A DNA stretch of 64,000 nt from Marisalimonas marina (GTDB lineage: Bacteria; Pseudomonadota; Alphaproteobacteria; Puniceispirillales; Marisalimonadaceae). Within the stretch, counting starts at the first letter, position 1. Every line of letters begins with the position of its first letter. This document shows, piece after piece, positions 54,812-63,258 of this stretch. The translations under genes were made by a program, and so were the position numbers. The stretch is taken from the NCBI GenBank assembly GCA_038131365.1, contig JAYPPH010000005.1, positions 62,001-126,000 of the forward strand, read 5' to 3'. The notes under the pieces were generated by a model. The model had not been told where the DNA came from. It saw only the letters and a program-made list of their open reading frames with translations, and searched no databases.

Positions 54812-55457
54812 AAGTAATTTTAGAGCTTTGCCACAAAGCTTTTGCACTAATTTTTAAAAGTTTGGTTGGAATATGAAAAGAATGAAACGTTTCTAAAAAT
54901 GGTTTTACGTTAACTTTGTCATCTTTTAGATCGCTTTTTTTAACATATGCTAGAAAAAAAACTCCATTGTCATTTAATAAATAAAGGTTTGGTCCGATAT
55001 ATTTATTTATGTTTGTATCGACAATAGTAGTAATTGTGCATTTAGGTGTGTGAGCTTGAAAATAATATAATTTTTCTAAATTTTCTGTGAGCACATCTGA
55101 TAATAGTTCTTCAGAAATACTTATTTTTCTTGATAGGGATTGATCTTTTGTATCGATATTTTCTAATGAAATTAATTTATCTTTAGGTGATTTTTGTGCA
55201 TACCAATTAGGAGTAATTTCATCTATATTGATCTCTAATATTTGTGACAGCCTAAAACGGGTTTCTTCGGGAAGAATTTTGGGCGTGCCTCTGAATAAGT
55301 ATTGCTGTAGGTAGGCATCATTTTTTTTTAGAATTCTTGATAAATCTCTTAGATTAAATTTATTATTTTTTTTTATTATGTTTTTTAATTTTTCTCTAGC
55401 ATCATGAATAGCTCTTTCTTTTGCTTCATTTTGATTTTTAGATGATTTACTATTCAT
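54804..55457 (-). CDS. HTH regulator with degenerate S24/LexA-like C-terminus
   Basis: A 217-aa protein. Residues about 18-80 form an HTH domain: LRDLSRILKKNDAYLQQYLF and RGTPKILPEETRFRLSQIL resemble alphaproteobacterial XRE/S24 proteins (NPAYLQQFxxRGTPxxL style). The C-terminal 110 residues keep the S24 layout (KISISEELL, GPNLYLLNDNGVFFLAYV), but the GDSMEPT serine motif reads as a stretch around HTPKCTITT and the VKRL lysine is lost, so self-cleavage is unlikely. It lies between ispB and the RNA methyltransferase. Function unknown. Confidence 0.6.
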   Translation of the reverse strand: MNSKSSKNQNEAKERAIHDAREKLKNIIKKNNKFNLRDLSRILKKNDAYLQQYLFRGTPKILPEETRFRLSQILEINIDEITPNWYAQKSPKDKLISLENIDTKDQSLSRKISISEELLSDVLTENLEKLYYFQAHTPKCTITTIVDTNINKYIGPNLYLLNDNGVFFLAYVKKSDLKDDKVNVKPFLETFHSFHIPTKLLKISAKALWQSSKITYE

Positions 55458-55467
55458 TTCTTAAAAC

Positions 55468-56472
55468 TCATTTAGATCTATTGATACTCTCGCTAGCCAG
55501 ACCTTTTAAATGGTCTTTGATTATATTATCTGGGAAAATTTCTATTGATTTTAATGATTTATTTACGAATTCAATAGCTATATTTTTACATTCTGTGAAT
55601 ACATTGTATTTATCAAGAATTTCTAATGCTGTTTTTAAATCAGAAGGTTTTTGATTTAAATCCACCAAAGTTCTATTCCAAAAACTTTTTTCTTTTTCAT
55701 CACTTTTCTGCCATACTAAAATTATTGGGAGTGTGGTCTTACCTAATTTGAAATCATCACCTAAATTTTTACCCATTTTATTTGAACTTTGAGAAAAATC
55801 CATTAAGTCATCAATAATTTGAAATGCCAGGCCAAGATTAAAGCCATAATCATATGCAGCTATTTGTTGATTTTGATTTCCACCTGCTACAATTATACCA
55901 CTCTGACAAGATGCGCCAAATAACTCAGCTGTTTTTTTACCAATTACATCAAAGTAGTCTTCAATACTAGTATCTGGTTTATTTGCGATCTGCATTTGTT
56001 GAAATTCCCCTTGAGTTATTTTGCATGAGGCTGTTGCTAAACTTGATAACGCTTCCAAAGAACCAGTTTCAACCATTAACTCAAATGATTGAGCAAATAG
56101 AAAATCACCTGCTAAAACACTAAACTCATTCCCCCAAATAATATTTGCTGTTTTTTTTCCTCTTCTTAAATCTGATTCATCAACAACATCATCATGTAAC
56201 AGTGTTGCTGTATGAATAAATTCAACTGCTGCAGCTAAAACAATTGGTTTCCTTGAAAAATCATTTAATTGCGCTGCAAAGGCCAATGTTAACAAAGGCC
56301 GAACTCTTTTCCCAGAAGCTTTGATTAAATGTTGGCCTATATCATTTATCATGGGTATAGATTTATCAAGTCTATAGATTATTTCTTCATCGACAGCTTT
56401 TAAATTTTTTTCTAGAGTGTTTTTTAGACTAACTATACTTGAACTTGTGTTAATCTTTTGTGTTTTTGTCAT
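55468..56472 (-). CDS. ispB: Polyprenyl diphosphate synthase (octa/deca-prenyl type)
   Basis: Makes the side chain of ubiquinone by chain elongation of isoprenoid diphosphates. Two Asp-rich motifs are present: LLHDDVVDESDLRRG (first) and QIIDDLMDFSQ (second). Also seen is GKRVRPLLTLAFA. At 334 aa it is full length. It is divergent from the methyltransferase gene, a common alphaproteobacterial arrangement. Product chain length (C40 or C50) cannot be told from sequence by eye. Confidence 0.94.
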   Translation of the reverse strand: MTKTQKINTSSSIVSLKNTLEKNLKAVDEEIIYRLDKSIPMINDIGQHLIKASGKRVRPLLTLAFAAQLNDFSRKPIVLAAAVEFIHTATLLHDDVVDESDLRRGKKTANIIWGNEFSVLAGDFLFAQSFELMVETGSLEALSSLATASCKITQGEFQQMQIANKPDTSIEDYFDVIGKKTAELFGASCQSGIIVAGGNQNQQIAAYDYGFNLGLAFQIIDDLMDFSQSSNKMGKNLGDDFKLGKTTLPIILVWQKSDEKEKSFWNRTLVDLNQKPSDLKTALEILDKYNVFTECKNIAIEFVNKSLKSIEIFPDNIIKDHLKGLASESINRSK

Positions 56473-56560
56473 TTAAACATCCAATTATTTCAAATTATTT
56501 AATATAACTTGGTAATAAATTATATTAAACATTTATGTTATAAAATTTAGAGAGGATTTA

Positions 56561-57322
56561 ATGTCCTTTAATGAAAAAACGTATAATAATATTCTTAATG
56601 GCAGAATATCAATTATCCAACCTAAAAAAGGTTTTAGATTTGGATCTGATTCAGTTTTCTTAGCTTCATTCGTTAATACTTTTCTAGAAAACAAAAAAAA
56701 TAGAAATTTTTTAATTGCTGATGTTGGTTCTGGGATTGGAACTGTAAGCTTAATTATCGCTTTTAGAAACTCTAATACTAATATTTTAGCTATTGATAAT
56801 AAAAAACAATATTTAATGTTGGCTGAAGAAAATATTAAAATTAACGGTTTCCAGGATAAAATCAAAACGATAAATAACGATATTTTTAATTTAGATAATA
56901 ATTTAAAAAATAGTTTTGATGTTGTTGTTTCAAACCCTCCTTTTTACAAAAGAGAAAATAATAAATCTAAGAATAAATTAGAGGATAGCTCTAAGAGGAT
57001 TGTTAATTTAAAAGAATGGCTAGAAAATTCATTAAAATTACTAAAAGATAAAGGTTTAATTTTCTTAATTACTTCAACTGATATTTTAGATGATATTATA
57101 AATCATTTATCAGAAAAAGCTGGTTCTTTTAAAATTTTTCCTTTTTGGCCAGATAGTAAAAAACCTTCTAAAAGAGTTATAATTTTTGCAAAAAAGGGAG
57201 GTAACGGCCCTACTGAATTGATGCCAGGCTTAATATTATATAATCAGCAGGGTGAATTGACAAAAAAAGCAAAACTCCCGAGTGAAATAGGAATCTTTAA
57301 TTTATATAAACAATTTATTTAA
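56561..57322 (+). CDS. tRNA1(Val) (adenine(37)-N6)-methyltransferase TrmN6-like
   Basis: A 253-aa SAM-dependent methyltransferase. GRISIIQPKKGFRFGSDSVF is the family opening, IADVGSGIGTVSLII the SAM-binding motif, and VVSNPPFY the catalytic NPPF motif of N6-adenine methyltransferases. The gene is divergent from ispB and followed by the S49 peptidase gene, the order usual in Alphaproteobacteria. AGAGG precedes the ATG. Confidence 0.88.
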   Translation: MSFNEKTYNNILNGRISIIQPKKGFRFGSDSVFLASFVNTFLENKKNRNFLIADVGSGIGTVSLIIAFRNSNTNILAIDNKKQYLMLAEENIKINGFQDKIKTINNDIFNLDNNLKNSFDVVVSNPPFYKRENNKSKNKLEDSSKRIVNLKEWLENSLKLLKDKGLIFLITSTDILDDIINHLSEKAGSFKIFPFWPDSKKPSKRVIIFAKKGGNGPTELMPGLILYNQQGELTKKAKLPSEIGIFNLYKQFI

Positions 57323-57396
57323 GTAATTAAATAATTGTAGTATTTAGTTTAGCATAAATATTAACTTTCAGTTTATTATAATAAAGGGTATTTAAC

Positions 57397-58206
57397 ATGA
57401 GTTTTCTTTCTATTTTCAGAAAGTCTAATAACGTTTCAATTATCCCACTTACTGGTGTCATTGCTCCAAATATGGGTAGAAGGAAAGGTTTGAATTTACA
57501 TGAAATAGATAAAAATATTGAGCAGGCATTTTCTTTAAAAAATTTAAAAGCTGTAGCATTGCAAATAAATTCCCCAGGTGGTTCGCCAGTTCAATCTGAA
57601 ATGATCGCAAAACGCATTAGGGAATTATCTGAAAAGAATAGTGTTCCTGTTTTAGCTTTCGTGGAAGATGTTGCTGCATCTGGCGGTTATTGGTTAGCTT
57701 GTGCAGCAGATGAAATTTTTGCTAGTAAAGCTTCGATAGTAGGATCAATAGGTGTTGTTTCCTCTGGATTTGGTTTTGACAAAGCAATCGAAAAAATTGG
57801 AGTTGATCGTCGTCTGTATACATCAGGTGACAACAAAGCCATTTTAGATCCCTTTTTACCTGAAAAAAAAGATGAAGTGAAAAGATTAAAAAATATTCAA
57901 AAACAACTTCATCAGCAGTTTATTTCTTTTGTAAAGTCTAGAAGAGGAAGCAAAATAGATGATAAAAATAAAGAAATTTTTACAGGAGCTTTTTGGTCAG
58001 GTGAAGAAAGTCTAGAAATTGGTTTAATAGACGGCTTTGGTGAGATGAAGGCTACTCTTAAGGAGAGATTTGGAGATAGTGTTAAGATAAAAGAATTTGC
58101 ACCAAAGAAAAAATTTTTTGGCTTTAGTAATTTATTATCTGGAGCAATAGAAATGCTTATTTTCAAAATGGATGAAAGAAGTCTTTTGAAAAGATTTGGA
58201 TTATAG
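57397..58206 (+). CDS. S49 family (SohB/SppA-like) membrane peptidase
   Basis: A ClpP-fold serine protease with Ser-Lys dyad (269 aa). QINSPGGSPVQSEMI, VEDVAASGGYWLACAAD (catalytic Ser in the Ala-Ser-Gly) and YTSGDNKAIL (Lys) are the family blocks. The N-terminus is hydrophobic only weakly (IIPLTGVIAPNMG), so membrane association is uncertain. It probably degrades signal-peptide remnants or membrane proteins. The next small gene begins two bases after its stop. Confidence 0.9.
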   Translation: MSFLSIFRKSNNVSIIPLTGVIAPNMGRRKGLNLHEIDKNIEQAFSLKNLKAVALQINSPGGSPVQSEMIAKRIRELSEKNSVPVLAFVEDVAASGGYWLACAADEIFASKASIVGSIGVVSSGFGFDKAIEKIGVDRRLYTSGDNKAILDPFLPEKKDEVKRLKNIQKQLHQQFISFVKSRRGSKIDDKNKEIFTGAFWSGEESLEIGLIDGFGEMKATLKERFGDSVKIKEFAPKKKFFGFSNLLSGAIEMLIFKMDERSLLKRFGL

Positions 58207-58207
58207 A

Positions 58208-58420
58208 ATGATGCTCTCGTTAAGCAAAATTTTCTGGTTAGTTATAATTTTACTATGCGTTTGGTATTTATTCAAAATTATTGAAAAAAGAAAAGTTAAT
58301 TCAAGTAATAGCAAAGCTAACGGTGAAAGTAATAGTAGAAAAGGTATAGATGCTTATAAATGCGAAAAGTGTGGTTTATGGAGTACTGGAGATAAATGTA
58401 ATAATAAAGAATGTATTTAG
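58208..58420 (+). CDS. Small membrane protein with zinc-ribbon-like tail
   Basis: A 70-aa protein starting at the ATG at 58208, two bases after the sohB stop; an in-frame TTG at 58196 is less likely. One N-terminal helix (about 5-22) is followed by a Lys/Ser-rich linker and four cysteines in a CxxC-x8-CxxxxC layout (KCEKCGLWSTGDKCNNKEC), suggesting a zinc site. In other Alphaproteobacteria a small Cys-ended membrane protein sits at this position. Function unknown. Confidence 0.65.
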   Translation: MMLSLSKIFWLVIILLCVWYLFKIIEKRKVNSSNSKANGESNSRKGIDAYKCEKCGLWSTGDKCNNKECI

Positions 58421-58500
58421 AACTAACGATATCTTAACTATCTATAATCAAAATTTTTAAAAATCAATTTTTATATACGGATTAACCGAAAACTTAGAAA

Positions 58501-59388
58501 ATGCAAAAAAAATCTTCATTTCAAAATATTATTATGAACCTCCAAACATATTGGATGAATCAAGGTTGTGTTCTCTTGCAGCCATATGATTTAGAAGTAG
58601 GCGCAGGTACATTTCATCCAGCCACTGTTTTAAGGGTCTTAGGCCCAGATCCAATTTGGAGAGCTGCTTATGTTCAGCCTTGTAGACGGCCTACTGATGG
58701 AAGGTATGGGGAAAATCCAAATAGACTTCAACATTATTTTCAATTCCAGGTTATAATCCAACCATCACCAGAGAATGTTCAAGAATTGTATTTAGAAAGT
58801 TTAAAAGCGATTGGATTAGATCCACAAAATCATGATATTAGATTTGTTGAAGATGACTGGGAGAGTCCAACACTTGGAGCATCAGGATTAGGTTGGGAAA
58901 TATGGTGCGATGGTATGGAAATAAGTCAATTCACTTATTTTCAGCAAGTTGGTGGTATAGAGGTTAAGCCTGTTGCTAGTGAAATAACATATGGGCTTGA
59001 AAGATTGGCAATGTTCATTCAAAAAGTTGAAAATGTCTATGATATTGATTGGGATGGTATCTCAAAGTCAGAGGGAGGCAAAAATTATGGAGATATTTTT
59101 TTAAAGCAAGAGAAAGAATTTTCTGAATATAATTTTGAAAGATCAGACCCTTCCTCTTTATTAGAACATTTTAACGATGCAGAAAACGAGTGTAATAACC
59201 TGCTTGGTGATAAAGCTAAACCATTATCTATACCTGCATACCATCAATGTGTTAAAGCAAGCCATATTTTTAACCTTATGGATGCAAGAGGTATAATATC
59301 AGTATCTGAAAGACAGTCATATATTTTAAGAGTTAGGAATATGGCAAGATCATGTTGTTTAGCATGGATGGGAAAATTGTATGAATAA
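58501..59388 (+). CDS. glyQ: Glycyl-tRNA synthetase alpha subunit
   Basis: Catalytic (class II) subunit of the bacterial tetrameric GlyRS (295 aa). MNLQTYWMNQGCVLLQPYD, ATVLRVLGPDPIWRAAYVQ and YGENPNRLQHYFQFQVIIQP are the diagnostic blocks. It overlaps glyS by 8 bp. Confidence 0.97.
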   Translation: MQKKSSFQNIIMNLQTYWMNQGCVLLQPYDLEVGAGTFHPATVLRVLGPDPIWRAAYVQPCRRPTDGRYGENPNRLQHYFQFQVIIQPSPENVQELYLESLKAIGLDPQNHDIRFVEDDWESPTLGASGLGWEIWCDGMEISQFTYFQQVGGIEVKPVASEITYGLERLAMFIQKVENVYDIDWDGISKSEGGKNYGDIFLKQEKEFSEYNFERSDPSSLLEHFNDAENECNNLLGDKAKPLSIPAYHQCVKASHIFNLMDARGIISVSERQSYILRVRNMARSCCLAWMGKLYE

Positions 59389-61474
59389 TCATGAAAACAA
59401 CAGAGGAAATTTGTTATTAGAATTGTTCTCAGAAGAGATACCTGCGAGAATGCAAGCAGACTCTGAAAAGCAATTAGAAAATTTATTCACATCTTCTCTT
59501 TCTTCTAGGGGTATTAATTATGAAATATGTTTTACTTATAGTGGGCCAAGACATTTATCTTTAATTGTTAATAATATTGAATTAATACAACAAGATAAAA
59601 AAATTGAGGTAAGGGGCCCAAGAGTGGGTTCAAATGAAAAAGCTCTTAACGGCTTTTTAAAATCACAAAATATCAATATTTCTGATACTACAATAAAAAA
59701 TATTAAAAATGCTGAGTTCTATTTCTTTTCATATATTGAAAAAGGCAAGCAATTATTTGAAGTGCTACCAGATATAATCGAAGAAGTTTTAAAAAAATTT
59801 GTTTGGCCTAAAAGTCAAAGATGGTCAGATACAACATTTAAATGGGCAAGGCCTCTTAGAAATATACTATTATTGCTAAATGATAAAGTGGTTGAGGGTA
59901 AGTTTGATTTAGGTAATGACAGCTTTTTAAATTTTAATAATTACACTTTTGGTCATAGGCATAATAATAAAAAAATTATAATTAATAGTATCAGCGAATA
60001 TGAATCATTACTCAAAAAAAATCATGTATTATTAGATAGAGAAAAAAGAAAACAGAAAATTCTTGAAGGTTTTAGCGTATTAACAAAAGATAAAGAAACA
60101 AATATACTTCAAGACGAACAATTGTTAAACGAAGTTTTAGGATTAGCGGAATATCCTAATGTATTACAAGGTTCAATAAGTTCTGAATTTATGGGCTTGC
60201 CGCCTGAAGTTTTGTCAACTGCCATGCGGGTTCATCAAAAATATTTTTCTCTTATTGATAAAAATGAAAATTTATTACCAAAGTTTTTGTTTATTTCAAA
60301 TAGTCTACAAGAAAAAAACAGAGATACTGTGATCATTTCAGGCAATGAGAGGGTTCTAAAAGCAAGATTGTCAGATGCAAACTTTTTTTGGAACGCTGAT
60401 AAATCTAAGAACTTTGAAAATTGGAATGATCAATTAAAAAATGTTCAGTTTCATGAAGGTCTAGGTTCTCTGCACGATAAAACAAAGAGAATGTCAAAGA
60501 CTTCTCCTTTTTTTTCAAAACTCTTTCAGGTCAATAAAGATTTTGCCAAAGAGGCAGCTATATTATCAAAAGCTGACCTGGTTTCTGAAATGGTTGGAGA
60601 GTTCCCTGAACTTCAAGGAATTATGGGAGGATATTATAGTAAATTAAAAGGTCATCCTAAAGAAGTTTCAGATGCAATATTTGAACATTACAAACCAAAA
60701 GGAATTTTAGATACGTTACCCCAAACAAAACTGGGTTGTGTATTATCTCTTATAGATAAAATTGATACTTTAACTGGTTTTTTTATTATTAACAAACAAC
60801 CAACTGGATCGAAAGATCCATTTGCATTAAGAAGAACTGGTTTTGCCATCGTTCAAATATTAATAACTCATGATCTAAGTATATCTGTTAATGATATTTT
60901 TATTGAAGCGTTTAAATCATATGATGATTATTCAGAAAAAACTCATAATAGTTTAAATAATTTCATTATTGATAAAATAAAATTTATTTTAAATAAGCAA
61001 AATCAAAGCGGTGACATAGTTGAATCAGTTATGTCTTTAAAAGACAGTCCTCACATTTTAATACCAATCCTTGTTCAAAGGATAAAGTTATTAGAAACGA
61101 TAAGAGATGATGAGAAATTTAAAAACTTTTTAGTTGGGTTTAAAAGAATTCATAATATTCTAAATAGTAGTGATTTATCAAAACATAACAAAAATGAAGT
61201 TAATGAAATTTTGTTAGAAAAAAAAGAAGAGCATAAATTATTAAAAATAATAAAACTATTAGAAGATGAAATTAATAAATTTGAGGGTAAAATAAACAAT
61301 CAGCAAAAAATTATCGATGAATTTCTTAATTTAGAAAAAATAATAGGAAATTTCTTTGATAACGTTATTGTTAATCATGAAGATAAGAATTTAAAATCCA
61401 ACAGATTAGCTCTATTAAACAAGTTATCTAAAAATATAAAAAGATTTGCAAAATTTGAAATGATTGCAGATTAA
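59381..61474 (+). CDS. glyS: Glycyl-tRNA synthetase beta subunit
   Basis: tRNA-recognition subunit of GlyRS (697 aa). LLLELFSEEIPARMQADSE, FVWPKSQRWSD and FKWARPLRNIL are family blocks; KADLVSEMVGEFPELQGIMG and TGSKDPFALRRTGF form the HD-like region; the C-terminal anticodon-binding part is lysine-rich and divergent. Its stop overlaps the rpmE stop by 4 bp on the opposite strand. Confidence 0.97.
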   Translation: MNNHENNRGNLLLELFSEEIPARMQADSEKQLENLFTSSLSSRGINYEICFTYSGPRHLSLIVNNIELIQQDKKIEVRGPRVGSNEKALNGFLKSQNINISDTTIKNIKNAEFYFFSYIEKGKQLFEVLPDIIEEVLKKFVWPKSQRWSDTTFKWARPLRNILLLLNDKVVEGKFDLGNDSFLNFNNYTFGHRHNNKKIIINSISEYESLLKKNHVLLDREKRKQKILEGFSVLTKDKETNILQDEQLLNEVLGLAEYPNVLQGSISSEFMGLPPEVLSTAMRVHQKYFSLIDKNENLLPKFLFISNSLQEKNRDTVIISGNERVLKARLSDANFFWNADKSKNFENWNDQLKNVQFHEGLGSLHDKTKRMSKTSPFFSKLFQVNKDFAKEAAILSKADLVSEMVGEFPELQGIMGGYYSKLKGHPKEVSDAIFEHYKPKGILDTLPQTKLGCVLSLIDKIDTLTGFFIINKQPTGSKDPFALRRTGFAIVQILITHDLSISVNDIFIEAFKSYDDYSEKTHNSLNNFIIDKIKFILNKQNQSGDIVESVMSLKDSPHILIPILVQRIKLLETIRDDEKFKNFLVGFKRIHNILNSSDLSKHNKNEVNEILLEKKEEHKLLKIIKLLEDEINKFEGKINNQQKIIDEFLNLEKIIGNFFDNVIVNHEDKNLKSNRLALLNKLSKNIKRFAKFEMIAD

Positions 61475-61698
61475 TCTGTTTTCACACCCAATCCTGAGAA
61501 ACGTTTGTTAAAACGTGCAACTTGTCCCCCTGAGTCAAGAATCCTATGCTGTCCTGTCCAAGCAGGATGTGACTTAGGGTCTATATCAAGTTTAAGAGTA
61601 TCACCAGCTTTTCCCATTGTAGATCTAGTCTTATATTCAGTGCCATCAGTCATAATAACTGTGATTTCATGATAATCAGGGTGTATATCTTTTTTCAT
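61471..61698 (-). CDS. rpmE: 50S ribosomal protein L31
   Basis: A 75-aa L31 of the C- (zinc-free) type: MKKDIHPDYHEI at the start, HPAWTGQHRILDSGGQVARF near the end, and no zinc-binding Cys. It is the alphaproteobacterial form. AGAG precedes the ATG. It lies downstream of the MotA/OmpA-type genes on the minus strand. Confidence 0.97.
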   Translation of the reverse strand: MKKDIHPDYHEITVIMTDGTEYKTRSTMGKAGDTLKLDIDPKSHPAWTGQHRILDSGGQVARFNKRFSGLGVKTD

Positions 61699-61766
61699 AG
61701 GAACTCTCTAGTTTTAAATTTTTAACATACTTACAATTAAATTGTTATTAGTACAAGTAATTTCAA

Positions 61767-62063
61767 TTATTTTATTATACGTAAACGCTGTAAAAATTTT
61801 TTTTCAAATTGCCAAAAATATTTAAATTCTCCAAAAATCGTAGCAATGATGATTAGCATAAGTTGATAGATTGGAATGATAATTAAAATTCTTATAAAGA
61901 TGTAAAGTGGATAGAAAGTTACAAAATTTTTTAAATCCAATGCGACTAAAATAGGATCAGAAATCAGCAAAGAACCTGAACCACTCAAAGCAAATATAGT
62001 AAAAATCAATAGTAGATGTTTAATAGAATCTGCTTTAAATTTTTTAACTAATTTTCTTAACAT
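61767..62063 (-). CDS. DUF6787-like membrane protein
   Basis: A 98-aa protein with two membrane helices (about 17-36 and 52-74), then FGEFKYFWQFEKKFLQRL. The final motif (FGxFxFFWxFEKKxxxR) is that of DUF6787 as I remember it; no search was done. It starts 8 bp after the OmpA-family gene on the same strand. Function unknown. Confidence 0.62.
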   Translation of the reverse strand: MLRKLVKKFKADSIKHLLLIFTIFALSGSGSLLISDPILVALDLKNFVTFYPLYIFIRILIIIPIYQLMLIIIATIFGEFKYFWQFEKKFLQRLRIIK

Positions 62064-62070
62064 AAAAACT

Positions 62071-63219
62071 TTATTTTGAAATTGTACTTTGGGTGATTTT
62101 CATCTCTATTCTTCTATTCTTCATTCGTGCTTCTTCTGTATTTTTAGAATCGATTGGTTGATAACTACCAAAACCTGATGCAGATAATTTTTTAGGATTA
62201 ATACCTTCTTTTATTAAAAATCTGAGAACTGATAATGCTCTTTTTGTAGATAATTCCCAATTATCAGCGTAGCTTTGTCCTTTTTTGACTGGAAGACTGT
62301 CAGTATGACCTTCTATTTGAAGAATCCAGTCAATGTCATTTGGAAGTGATTTTTCAATTTCCATTAAGGTTGTAGCAAGTTTTTTCATTTCTATTTTACC
62401 TTTGGCGCCTAACTCATCTGAGCCAAGGCTAAAAAGAACTTCTGATTGAAAAACAAATCTGTCTCCTACAATTCTAATTTCTTTCCTTCCTTTTATAAGT
62501 TCTCTTACTCTTCCAAAAAAATCTGATCTAAACTTTTGAAGTTCTTCAACTCTTCTTGCCAATGCACTATTTAAACCTTTGCCAAGATTAATGGTTTTAA
62601 CCTTTTCTTTTTTATCTTTAGCCTTATAGGCTGCTAACAATGCTTGGAGTTGTGTAAGTTTATTTTTTAACTTTAGAGATGCTGAAATTAATGTATTTAT
62701 TTCTTCTTTATTTGCTTTTAATTCTTTATTTTTTTTAACTAATTCTAATTTATTTTCTTCAACATCTTTATTTAAATTATTGATATTACTTTGAAGAAGA
62801 AGTGTATTTTGAATTTTTTCATCAATTATTTTTTGTAATTCTAATATTTTATTTTGATTTGAGTTTATTATTTCATTTTTTGAGATGAGATCATTATTAA
62901 ACTGTTTAGTAAGCTTTTTTTCATCTTCAAGCTCATTCTTAACCTGTTTAATTTTATCTTCTAGTATAGATAATTGTGAGGTTAATTCAGTTGTTGTATC
63001 TCTTTCAAGTGAAAGAAGTTCTCCTAGTTCAGCTAAATTATTTCTTAAATTAACTAATGCTTCATCTTGCCCACTCATCTTTTGAGAAAGAAAAAACTGT
63101 GACAGAACAAAAATCATTAAAACAAATATAATTACCATCAATAGGCTTGACAAAGCATCTACAAACCCAGGCCATGTATAATCCACCTGCCTTCTTCTTG
63201 TTTTATTTGCTATCATCAT
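62071..63219 (-). CDS. MotB/OmpA-family peptidoglycan-binding protein with long coiled coil
   Basis: A 382-aa inner-membrane protein: one transmembrane helix near residues 18-40 (YTWPGFVDALSSLLMVIIFV, with the Asp typical of a proton-channel partner), a long periplasmic coiled coil (about 65-215), and a C-terminal OmpA domain with IEGHTDSLPV, LSTKRALSVLRFL and MKNRRIEMKI that binds peptidoglycan. Downstream of the MotA/ExbB-like gene. No flagellar genes are near, so a non-flagellar role in the envelope is inferred. The coiled coil may span the periplasm. Confidence 0.87.
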   Translation of the reverse strand: MMIANKTRRRQVDYTWPGFVDALSSLLMVIIFVLMIFVLSQFFLSQKMSGQDEALVNLRNNLAELGELLSLERDTTTELTSQLSILEDKIKQVKNELEDEKKLTKQFNNDLISKNEIINSNQNKILELQKIIDEKIQNTLLLQSNINNLNKDVEENKLELVKKNKELKANKEEINTLISASLKLKNKLTQLQALLAAYKAKDKKEKVKTINLGKGLNSALARRVEELQKFRSDFFGRVRELIKGRKEIRIVGDRFVFQSEVLFSLGSDELGAKGKIEMKKLATTLMEIEKSLPNDIDWILQIEGHTDSLPVKKGQSYADNWELSTKRALSVLRFLIKEGINPKKLSASGFGSYQPIDSKNTEEARMKNRRIEMKITQSTISK

Positions 63220-63258
63220 AAACCCTATAAAGAATAATAGAAACTAATCATAACTGAA

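Noticed and set aside
61735..61760. Short palindrome near the rpmE start
   Set aside because: The ACAATT/AATTGT repeat is only six bases per arm and pure AT around it; likely chance.
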